Shown piece after piece: positions 1-5,000 of a DNA stretch of 5,000 bases. The DNA is from Burkholderiales bacterium (lineage in GTDB: Bacteria > Pseudomonadota > Gammaproteobacteria > Burkholderiales > Burkholderiaceae_C), in the NCBI GenBank assembly GCA_947458895.1, contig CANHBY010000100.1, positions 1 through 5,000 on the forward strand, written 5' to 3'. The notes under the pieces were generated by a model, which was not told the DNA's origin, did no database searches, and worked only from the letters and a program-made list of their open reading frames with translations. Made by a program: the position numbers and the translations under genes. Positions within the stretch are counted from its first letter, which is position 1. Every line of letters starts with the position of its first letter.

Positions 1-302
1 CTCTGTTTGCCCTGGAGCACGCCGATGAATTCGCTCGCCAAGCCGCCCTGATTCGCAGCGAGCGTGCCCGCCTGGCCGCTGCCCTCGAAGCGATGGGCCT
101 GGCACCTTTTCCGAGCGAAGCCAACATGATTCTCGTGCGCCTGCCCGACGCGGCGGCAGCCTTTGCTGCGCTCAAGCGCCAGGGCGTATTGGTGAAAGAC
201 GTTTCCCGTCAGCACCCTTTGCTGGCAAACTGCTTGCGTCTGACGGTGGGAACACCTCAGGAAAATGACATGTTGATCTCTGCACTGAAAGCTTCACTGT
301 GA
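1..302 (+). CDS. hisC: Histidinol-phosphate aminotransferase, C-terminal part (5' end outside window)
   Basis: This is the last 99 codons of a PLP-dependent class I/II aminotransferase; the reading frame is open from base 3 and ends in TGA at 300-302. HisC transfers an amino group from glutamate to imidazole-acetol phosphate to give histidinol phosphate, in the cytoplasm. The visible part is the small C-terminal domain: the SEANMILVR strand (fragment residues 38-46), the GVLVKDVS segment (61-68), and [12 protein letters not shown] (77-88). The last of these is the family signature, and its Arg (fragment residue 79) is the expected substrate carboxylate ligand. The PLP lysine lies upstream of the window. 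HisC proteins are usually about 350-370 residues, so roughly a quarter is present. The stop codon overlaps the hisB start, which supports the hisC assignment over other aminotransferases. An in-frame ATG at 93 is internal, not a start. Confidence 0.93.
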   Translation, partial: LFALEHADEFARQAALIRSERARLAAALEAMGLAPFPSEANMILVRLPDAAAAFAALKRQGVLVKDVSRQHPLLANCLRLTVGTPQENDMLISALKASL

Positions 303-901
303 CCACGACGCCCGCTCGTCAAGCCGATGTTTCACGCAACACGGCTGAAACCCAAATTCGAGTCAGCCTGAATCTGGACGGCACGGGCCAAGCCCAGCTC
401 CAGACAGGCATTGGCTTTTTTGATCACATGCTCGACCAGATCGCCCGCCACGGCCTGATCGACCTCACCATCGAAGCCAAGGGTGATTTGCACATCGATG
501 GCCACCACACGGTCGAAGATGTCGGCATCACCCTGGGCCAAGCCATGGCCCTGGCGGTGGGTGACAAGCGTGGCCTGCGCCGCTATGGCCACGCTTATGT
601 TCCTTTGGATGAGGCCTTGTCCAGGGTGGTGGTCGATTTTTCCGGCCGCCCAGGGCTGGAGATGCATGTGGCCTTCAAGGCCGGCGCCATTGGCCAGCTG
701 GACACCCAACTCGTGTATGAGTTTTTCCAGGGCTTTGTGAACCACGCGGGTGTGACGCTGCACATTGACAATCTGCGCGGCGAAAACGCCCACCATCAGT
801 GTGAAACCATCTTCAAAGCCTTTGCGCGCGCTTTGCGCATGGCGCTTGAGATCGACCCTCGCGCCGCCCACATGATTCCTTCCACCAAGGGGAGTTTGTA
901 A
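299..901 (+). CDS. hisB: Imidazoleglycerol-phosphate dehydratase
   Basis: This 200-residue protein is the monofunctional HisB dehydratase, which converts imidazoleglycerol phosphate to imidazole-acetol phosphate, the HisC substrate. The family is a metal-dependent (Mn) 24-mer in the cytoplasm. The diagnostic motifs are all present: GFFDHML (39-45), DGHHTVED (67-74), VPLDEALSR (101-109), GENAHHQCE (161-169) and PSTKG (194-198). The His-rich motifs supply the metal ligands in this family. There is no N-terminal HAD phosphatase domain like the one in the E. coli fusion, so histidinol phosphatase must be encoded elsewhere. The start is GTG at 299, overlapping the hisC TGA in a GTGA arrangement, which implies translational coupling. 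No strong Shine-Dalgarno sequence is visible before it. The first 17 or so residues precede conserved sequence, and no other start fits as well. Confidence 0.97.
   Translation: MTTTPARQADVSRNTAETQIRVSLNLDGTGQAQLQTGIGFFDHMLDQIARHGLIDLTIEAKGDLHIDGHHTVEDVGITLGQAMALAVGDKRGLRRYGHAYVPLDEALSRVVVDFSGRPGLEMHVAFKAGAIGQLDTQLVYEFFQGFVNHAGVTLHIDNLRGENAHHQCETIFKAFARALRMALEIDPRAAHMIPSTKGSL
888..894 (+). promoter_or_regulatory. Shine-Dalgarno sequence for hisH
   Basis: AGGGGAG lies inside the last codons of hisB, 9 bases before the ATG at 904. It supports that start and indicates that hisH is translated from the same message as hisB. Confidence 0.7.
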
Positions 902-903
902 GC

Positions 904-1551
904 ATGGCCGGCAGTGTGGCCGTGGTGGATTACGGCATGGGCAATTTGCGTTCAGTGTCTCAGGCCGTCCTGCACGCTGCCGAGGGCACTGGGCTGGAGG
1001 TGGTGGTCACGTCGCGGCCCGAGCAGGTCTGGGCTGCGCAGCGGGTGGTGCTGCCGGGGCAGGGTGCCATGCCTGATTGCATGCGCGAGCTGCGTGAGTC
1101 GGGCCTGCTCGAGGCGGTGCTGGACGCCGCTCGCAACAAGCCCCTGATGGGCGTGTGTGTGGGCATGCAGATGATGCTGTCGCGCAGTGAAGAGGGGCCT
1201 ACTGAGGGCCTCGATCTGATGAAGGGCGAAGTGTTGCGCTTTCAGTTAGAGGGCCAAACCCAGCCTGACGGCAGCCGCTACAAGGTGCCCCAAATGGGCT
1301 GGAATCAGGTGGAGCAGGTTCGGCCCCATCCGCTGTGGGTGGGGGTTCCTGACAACAGCTACTTCTATTTTGTTCACAGCTATTACGCTCAATTAAGCGA
1401 CCCCTGTCACAGTGTTGGTGAAACTGTGTACGGTAGGCGCTTTACCTGCGCCCTGGCACGCGATAACATTTTCTCTACCCAGTTTCACCCTGAAAAAAGC
1501 GCCCAACATGGATTGGCCCTGTATCGTAACTTCTTGCACTGGACACCCTGA
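904..1551 (+). CDS. hisH: Imidazole glycerol phosphate synthase, glutamine amidotransferase subunit
   Basis: This 215-residue protein is the class I glutaminase subunit of IGP synthase. It hydrolyses glutamine and passes ammonia to HisF, which forms IGP and AICAR from PRFAR. The N-terminus [12 protein letters not shown] (7-18) is the HisH signature. The catalytic triad is visible: nucleophile Cys85 in GVCVGMQMM (83-91), with His195 and Glu197 in FHPEKS (194-199). The oxyanion-strand motif PGQG is at 51-54, and PQMGWN (129-134) and YFVHSYY (155-161) are also family hallmarks. The length is normal. The ATG at 904 follows the hisB stop by 2 bases and has a good ribosome binding site. The partner hisF is not adjacent: hisA and two spacers lie between them, a common arrangement in proteobacteria. 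Confidence 0.97.
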   Translation: MAGSVAVVDYGMGNLRSVSQAVLHAAEGTGLEVVVTSRPEQVWAAQRVVLPGQGAMPDCMRELRESGLLEAVLDAARNKPLMGVCVGMQMMLSRSEEGPTEGLDLMKGEVLRFQLEGQTQPDGSRYKVPQMGWNQVEQVRPHPLWVGVPDNSYFYFVHSYYAQLSDPCHSVGETVYGRRFTCALARDNIFSTQFHPEKSAQHGLALYRNFLHWTP

Positions 1552-1655
1552 TTCGATCTCGCAGGTTGCCCTTGAGGGCCGGCTGCGCTAACCCCCCCAA
1601 ATCGAGAATAAGCTCGCTTTGACATTTCTTCCACTCTCGCCCTAGTTAAACGGCC
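1552..1655. other. 104-bp spacer between hisH and hisA
   Basis: This is non-coding as far as I can see. It contains two short inverted repeats: GCCC/GGGC at 1568-1579 and CGAG/CTCG at 1603-1616. Both have 4-bp stems and are too weak to call terminators. A run of seven C lies at 1592-1598. A -35-like TTGACA is at 1619-1624. There is no recognisable Shine-Dalgarno sequence just before hisA. Confidence 0.6.
1619..1648 (+). promoter_or_regulatory. Possible promoter upstream of hisA
   Basis: TTGACA at 1619-1624 matches the sigma-70 -35 consensus exactly. The best-placed -10 candidate, TAGTTA at 1643-1648 with an 18-base spacer, shares only the first two consensus bases, so the call is weak. If it were used, transcription would begin close to the hisA ATG at 1656. 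The alternative is that hisA is simply read from the upstream his promoter. Confidence 0.25.
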
Positions 1656-2399
1656 ATGCTGCTGATACCTGCCATTGACCTGAAAGACGGAAAATGTGTT
1701 CGCCTTAAACAAGGCGATATGAATGACTCCACCACCTTTGGCGAAGACCCCGCCGCCATGGCCCGACGATGGGTGAAGGCGGGTGCACGCCGATTGCATC
1801 TCGTGGACTTGAATGGCGCCTTTGCTGGCAAGCCGGTCAATGAGGGGGCCATCAAGGCCATCATTCAGGAAGTTGGGGATGAAATTCCGGTTCAGCTGGG
1901 GGGCGGTATCCGTGACCTCGACACCATTGAGCGTTATCTCGATGATGGCCTGAGCTTCGTCATCATTGGCACCGCGGCGGTCAAAAACCCTGGCTTTTTG
2001 CGCGATGCGTGCGTCGCTTTTGGTGGGCACATCATCGTCGGCCTGGATGCCAAGGACGGTAAGGTGGCCACCGATGGCTGGAGCAAACTTACCGGCCATG
2101 AGGTCATCGACCTTGCCAAAAAATTTGAAGACTACGGCGTCGAGGGCGTGATTTACACCGACATCGGCCGAGACGGCATGCTCAGCGGCATCAACATGGA
2201 TGCCACCGTCAAACTCGCTCAGGCCTTAACGATTCCAGTGATTGCATCGGGTGGTTTGAGCAGCATGCTCGACATCGAGCAGCTGTGTGGGGCGGAAGAT
2301 CAAGGGGTTGAGGGTGTGATTTGTGGCCGGGCCATTTACTCGGGCGATCTCGACTTCGCCACTGCCCAGGCTCGCGCCGATCAACTGACCGAGGCTTGA
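1656..2399 (+). CDS. hisA: ProFAR isomerase (phosphoribosylformimino-5-aminoimidazole carboxamide ribotide isomerase)
   Basis: This 247-residue (beta/alpha)8 barrel catalyses the Amadori rearrangement of ProFAR to PRFAR, the substrate of HisH/HisF. The N-terminus [16 protein letters not shown] (2-17) holds the catalytic base Asp8. The general acid is Asp131 in GLDAKDG (129-135). Phosphate-binding loops are GGGIR (82-86) in the N-terminal half, and IASGG (196-200) with GRAIYSG (224-230) in the C-terminal half. TDIGRDGM (168-175) is the conserved strand-5/6 region that separates HisA from HisF. The length is typical and the frame is intact. The ATG at 1656 opens directly onto the first barrel strand, so it is very likely the true start even though no Shine-Dalgarno sequence precedes it. 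The Trp-pathway PRAI activity of PriA-type homologues is not expected in this phylum. Confidence 0.97.
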   Translation: MLLIPAIDLKDGKCVRLKQGDMNDSTTFGEDPAAMARRWVKAGARRLHLVDLNGAFAGKPVNEGAIKAIIQEVGDEIPVQLGGGIRDLDTIERYLDDGLSFVIIGTAAVKNPGFLRDACVAFGGHIIVGLDAKDGKVATDGWSKLTGHEVIDLAKKFEDYGVEGVIYTDIGRDGMLSGINMDATVKLAQALTIPVIASGGLSSMLDIEQLCGAEDQGVEGVICGRAIYSGDLDFATAQARADQLTEA

Positions 2400-2413
2400 T
2401 GTGGAGTGAGGGC

Positions 2414-2430
2414 CTCTGCGGGCCGCAGAG
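2414..2430. repeat. Perfect 8-bp inverted repeat just after hisA
   Basis: The sequence CTCTGCGGGCCGCAGAG has eight paired bases on each side of a single central G. As RNA it would form a 7-bp GC-rich stem with a 3-base loop, starting 15 bases after the hisA stop. It is not followed by a run of T, so it is not a standard intrinsic terminator. It may instead stabilise the 3' end of an upstream transcript. A second, weaker hairpin, TGTCC/GGACA (2446-2461), follows it. Confidence 0.55.
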
Positions 2431-2478
2431 CAGGATACTGAACCCTGTCCAAAGAGGGACAATTCTGTTCTCCCCACC

Positions 2479-2555
2479 CTAGTGTCGTGTCAGGGCTCAA
2501 ATGCCAGCTTGCTCGCTGGCCCTCAAACGACATTTCAGCCCTGAAACGACACTAG
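2479..2555. repeat. 77-bp MITE-like or REP-like palindromic element in the hisA-hisF spacer
   Basis: Bases 2479-2503 and 2531-2555 form inverted arms matching at 23 of 25 positions. The outer 19 bases of the left arm, CTAGTGTCGTGTCAGGGCT, match the complement of the right end with one mismatch. Both ends carry CTAG, which could be a 4-bp target duplication or part of the palindrome. Between the arms is a second 6-bp stem, GCCAGC/GCTGGC (2503-2508 and 2515-2520), with loop TTGCTC. It has no coding capacity. The shape fits a small non-autonomous mobile element or an extragenic repeat. A transcribed copy would fold into a long hairpin between hisA and hisF. The structure is directly visible; the mobile origin is inferred. 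Confidence 0.7.
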
Positions 2556-2605
2556 CTTGACATGGCGCTCACTTGAGCAGCCCGCGCCCTTATCCCACCT
2601 CTTTG

Positions 2606-2610
2606 AAGGA
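2606..2610 (+). promoter_or_regulatory. Shine-Dalgarno sequence for hisF, fixing a GTG start
   Basis: AAGGA lies 8 bases before GTG at 2619. This spacing supports GTG as the hisF start, and the predicted protein then begins [12 protein letters not shown] as expected for the family. Confidence 0.75.
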
Positions 2611-2618
2611 CCATCCCC

Positions 2619-3377
2619 GTGCTTGCCAAACGCATCATCCCTTGCCTCGACGTCACTGGCGGTCGAGTGGTCAAGGGGATCAATTTCGTCGAACTGCGCG
2701 ATGCGGGCGACCCCGTGGAAATTGCCGCGCGCTACAACGAGCAGGGTGCTGATGAGCTCACCTTTCTCGACATCACGGCTACCAGCGACGGGCGAGACCT
2801 CATCCTTCCGATCATTGAAGCGGTCGCCTCGCAGGTGTTTATTCCGCTCACGGTGGGCGGTGGTGTGCGCACGGTGGAGGATGTGCGCCGCTTGCTCAAC
2901 GCGGGTGCAGACAAGGTGAGCTTCAACTCTGCGGCTGTGGCCCAGCCCGATGTCATTCGCCAAGCCAGCACCAAATACGGCGCCCAGTGCATCGTGGTGG
3001 CCATTGACGCCAAGCGTCGCGAGGCTGGCGGGTGGGATGTTTACACCCACGGGGGGCGCAAAAATACCGGCCTTGACGCCGTGGAATGGGCGCGCAAGAT
3101 GGCTGAGTTCGGCGCTGGTGAGATCTTGCTCACCAGCATGGACCGCGACGGCACCAAGAGCGGCTTTGACCTCCTTCTCACGCGGGCCGTGAGTGATGCC
3201 GTCAGTGTGCCGGTGATTGCCTCTGGCGGCGTGGGCAACCTCGATCACTTGGCCGATGGAATTCAAAAGGGCGGCGCTGATGCGGTGCTGGCCGCGAGCA
3301 TTTTTCATTACGGCGAGTTCACCGTTGCACAGGCCAAGGCCCGCATGGCCGAGCGCGGAATCCCGGTGCGTCAATGA
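2619..3377 (+). CDS. hisF: Imidazole glycerol phosphate synthase, cyclase subunit
   Basis: This 252-residue (beta/alpha)8 barrel is the synthase subunit of IGP synthase. It uses ammonia delivered by HisH to turn PRFAR into IGP and AICAR, the latter feeding back to purine synthesis. The N-terminus [19 protein letters not shown] (2-20) is diagnostic and contains Asp11. The second catalytic aspartate is Asp130 in VVAIDAKR (126-133). Phosphate loops are VGGGVR (79-84) and IASGGVGN (200-207). Other hallmarks are [11 protein letters not shown] (45-55), SFNSAAV (101-107) and [11 protein letters not shown] (172-182). The length is normal. The start is GTG at 2619 with a good ribosome binding site. 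It stands 219 bp after hisA, and its TGA overlaps the ATG of rsmD (ATGA at 3374-3377), which suggests coupled translation into the next gene. Confidence 0.98.
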   Translation: MLAKRIIPCLDVTGGRVVKGINFVELRDAGDPVEIAARYNEQGADELTFLDITATSDGRDLILPIIEAVASQVFIPLTVGGGVRTVEDVRRLLNAGADKVSFNSAAVAQPDVIRQASTKYGAQCIVVAIDAKRREAGGWDVYTHGGRKNTGLDAVEWARKMAEFGAGEILLTSMDRDGTKSGFDLLLTRAVSDAVSVPVIASGGVGNLDHLADGIQKGGADAVLAASIFHYGEFTVAQAKARMAERGIPVRQ

Positions 3378-3931
3378 ATTCTACCCATACCGTTCGCATC
3401 ATTGCCGGCCAGTGCAAGCGCAGTAAATTGCCAGTCGTTGATGCGCCAGGCCTGCGGCCCACCGCTGACCGAGTCCGCGTGACGCTCTTCAATTGGCTCG
3501 GTGTGGACCTCTCAGGCTGGCGTTGCCTGGATGCCTTTGCTGGCACAGGAGCGCTGGGCTTCGAGGCCGCATCACGTGGCGCTTCAGAGGTGGTGCTGTT
3601 GGAAACCCACCCCCACGCCTTGCGAAGCCTGCACGAAACCCAGCAGCGCTTGAAGCTGGGCCAGGTTCGTGTGCTGCGCGAAGACGCCTTGACCTTCATG
3701 CGTCGTGCTGCACCAGCCTCGTTGGAGCTCATTTTGCTCGACCCCCCGTTTGCCCTGGTCGATGTGCGCGCAGCAGCCCTGCAGGCGGCTGCGTCGTTGG
3801 CGGTGCCGGGTGGCTTGGTCTACCTGGAGGCGCCCGATGAGGGCGCCCTGGCCCAGTTGCCCGAGAGGCTGTCCTTGCACCGTCAGGGTCGTGCAGGGGC
3901 GGTGCACTTCTTTTTGTTTCGGGCGAACTGA
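3374..3931 (+). CDS. rsmD: 16S rRNA (guanine(966)-N(2))-methyltransferase RsmD
   Basis: This 185-residue Rossmann-fold methyltransferase is expected to methylate N2 of G966 in 16S rRNA of the small subunit, using S-adenosylmethionine. The family pattern is visible: [13 protein letters not shown] (8-20), [18 protein letters not shown] (26-43), the SAM-binding loop [18 protein letters not shown] (53-70), the acidic residue in LLETHPHA (75-82) and the catalytic LLDPPF (121-126). Length is usual. Two positions differ from the form I know from E. coli: Cys14, where GGQW is typical, and Val36, where RVRET is typical. The SAM and DPPF motifs are intact, so it is probably active. The start overlaps the hisF stop by 4 bases, and only a weak GGAA (3357-3360) precedes it. 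An rsmD-coaD-ferredoxin order is familiar from betaproteobacteria; the hisF neighbour is less so. Confidence 0.94.
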   Translation: MNSTHTVRIIAGQCKRSKLPVVDAPGLRPTADRVRVTLFNWLGVDLSGWRCLDAFAGTGALGFEAASRGASEVVLLETHPHALRSLHETQQRLKLGQVRVLREDALTFMRRAAPASLELILLDPPFALVDVRAAALQAAASLAVPGGLVYLEAPDEGALAQLPERLSLHRQGRAGAVHFFLFRAN

Positions 3932-3993
3932 GCTCAAAACCTGCCTTGGTCGAGCCTGCCACAATTCGCGCTGAAGATACAAGGTTTAAACCC

Positions 3994-4506
3994 ATGACCT
4001 CACCCCACCAGCTCATTGCCGTTTACCCCGGCACCTTTGACCCCATGACACTGGGTCATGAAGACTTGATGCGCCGAGCTAGCAGCCTGTTTGGCCGTTT
4101 GGTGGTGGCTGTGGCGGCAGGGCATCATAAAAAGACGCTGTTCAGTCTGGATGAGCGGCTCGAAATCGCCACCGAATTGGCTGCGTCTTATCCGAATGTG
4201 CAGGTGATGGCTTTCCACGGCTTGCTGTGCGAGTTTGTGGTCGAGCACGGCGGCAAGGTGGTGGTGCGTGGCCTGCGTGCGGTGAGCGACTTTGAATACG
4301 AGTTTCAAATGGCCGGCATGAATCGCCAACTCATGCCGGAGGTCGAGACCCTGTTCCTCACGCCGAGCGATCAATTCCAGTTTGTGTCCGGCACTTTTGT
4401 GCGGGAAATCGCCACCCTGGGTGGCGATGTGTCAAAGTTCGTGGCACCCTCTGTTTTAACCCGCCTTCAGCGGCGAGTGGCCGCCCGCGCTGCCACCGGC
4501 GTTTGA
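3994..4506 (+). CDS. coaD: Phosphopantetheine adenylyltransferase
   Basis: This 170-residue nucleotidyltransferase makes dephospho-CoA from 4'-phosphopantetheine and ATP, the penultimate step of coenzyme A synthesis. Domain signatures are [12 protein letters not shown] (11-22), which includes the (T/H)xGH ATP-binding motif, [20 protein letters not shown] (91-110) for substrate binding, and [10 protein letters not shown] (131-140), equivalent to the ISSTxVRE nucleotide-binding motif. HHKKTLF (44-50) is the usual conserved loop. ATG at 3994 is chosen because the protein then begins about 10 residues before the first strand, as in homologues. An AAGG at 3981-3984 lies 9 bases upstream. The frame stays open back to a TTG at 3946, but that would add 16 residues without family support. 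It follows rsmD after 62 bases and precedes the ferredoxin gene by 27. Confidence 0.97.
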   Translation: MTSPHQLIAVYPGTFDPMTLGHEDLMRRASSLFGRLVVAVAAGHHKKTLFSLDERLEIATELAASYPNVQVMAFHGLLCEFVVEHGGKVVVRGLRAVSDFEYEFQMAGMNRQLMPEVETLFLTPSDQFQFVSGTFVREIATLGGDVSKFVAPSVLTRLQRRVAARAATGV

Positions 4507-4800
<294 letters not shown>

Positions 4801-4806
4801 GGCGCT

Positions 4807-5000
4807 TCAAGTTACATCTGGTTTGGTGTGAATGATGCGCTTGGCCTGCTCCATGTCGTCACGCCACAGGCTCTCTAACATGGCCAGGGAGCGGTGGATG
4901 CAATCATCAATGGCCTGGCGCTCGGCTGATGGGGGCTTGCGCAGCACATAGCCCGCCACATCCGCTTTGACGCCAGGGTGGCCGATGCCCAGCCGCAGTC
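4807..5000 (-). CDS. pth: Peptidyl-tRNA hydrolase, C-terminal part (5' end outside window)
   Basis: The last 63 codons of a reverse-strand gene are visible, ending in TGA (complement of 4807-4809). The peptide begins LRLGIGHPG and continues KADVAGYVLRKPPSAERQAID. The (R)LRxGIGHPG strand and the following GYVLxKPxxxE segment are hallmarks of the bacterial Pth family, which frees tRNAs from prematurely released peptidyl-tRNA. The visible part is the final strand and the C-terminal helices. The catalytic His and Asp residues lie beyond the window edge. The C-terminal tail (DDMEQAKRIIHTKPDVT) is of ordinary length. Neighbourhood agrees: pth is commonly found near coaD and this ferredoxin in betaproteobacteria. 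It was identified by translating the reverse strand. Confidence 0.9.
   Translation of the reverse strand, partial: LRLGIGHPGVKADVAGYVLRKPPSAERQAIDDCIHRSLAMLESLWRDDMEQAKRIIHTKPDVT

Noticed and set aside
332..871. 179-codon minus-strand open frame opposite hisB
   Set aside because: Shadow of hisB; the composition is that of an antisense translation and no motif is present.
1408..1428. CACAGT/ACTGTG inverted repeat inside hisH
   Set aside because: A 6-bp repeat with a 9-base gap in coding sequence is expected by chance and has no flanking signal.
1640..1646. CCCTAGT shared between the hisA upstream region and the left edge of the 77-bp element
   Set aside because: Seven bases only, with no inverted partner near 1640, so it is not evidence of a second element copy.
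1485..2099. 204-codon minus-strand open frame across the hisH end, spacer and hisA
   Set aside because: It runs antisense to two well-supported genes and shows no family motif or ribosome binding site.
2503..2520. Resemblance of the inner stem (AGCTTGCTCGC) to Pseudomonas REP cores
   Set aside because: Only a short word is shared, and the rest of the element and the taxonomic setting differ; similarity is too slight to assign a REP class.
2535..3374. 279-codon open frame on the minus strand opposite hisF
   Set aside because: It mirrors hisF almost exactly, has no recognisable domain, and is a usual by-product of GC-rich codon use.
3946..3965. TTGGTC and CACAAT as a promoter before coaD
   Set aside because: The spacing between the boxes is only 8 bases, so they cannot form a sigma-70 promoter, and no other -35 fits CACAAT.
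3946..3993. Upstream TTG extension of coaD by 16 residues
   Set aside because: The added residues lie outside the family's usual N-terminus, and the ATG at 3994 has an AAGG at workable spacing.

Overview
The window is ordinary, dense, GC-rich chromosomal DNA from a proteobacterium. Gene content and protein motifs point to a betaproteobacterium of the order Burkholderiales, most likely close to Comamonadaceae. That placement is an inference from motif style (HisH with [10 protein letters not shown], CoaD with [11 protein letters not shown]) and from the hisC-hisB-hisH-hisA-hisF order; no search was run.

Region 1 (1-3377, + strand) is the middle and end of a histidine biosynthesis operon. It holds the last 99 codons of hisC, then hisB, hisH, hisA and hisF. 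HisB removes water from imidazoleglycerol phosphate. HisA isomerises ProFAR to PRFAR. The HisH glutaminase and HisF cyclase form IGP synthase, whose product IGP is the substrate of HisB. HisC then acts after HisB. The genes hisC/hisB overlap and hisB/hisH are 2 bases apart. Two larger spacers interrupt the run: 104 bp before hisA and 219 bp before hisF. The hisI and hisE genes, often found after hisF in relatives, are not here.

Region 2 (3374-4800, + strand) is a housekeeping block: rsmD (16S rRNA m2G966 methyltransferase), coaD (phosphopantetheine adenylyltransferase) and a small 2[4Fe-4S] ferredoxin of the Allochromatium/YfhL type. rsmD starts inside the hisF stop codon (ATGA), so the two blocks are fused into one apparent transcription unit.

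Region 3 (4807-5000, - strand) is the C-terminal end of pth, peptidyl-tRNA hydrolase, converging on the ferredoxin gene with only 6 bases between the stop codons.

The most interesting non-coding structure is a 77-bp near-perfect inverted repeat (2479-2555) in the hisA-hisF spacer. It is bounded on both sides by CTAG and looks like a miniature transposable element or an extragenic palindromic repeat. No stretch over 300 bases lacks a gene. I see no RNA genes, CRISPR array, prophage or defence genes, and no evidence of a new multi-gene system.
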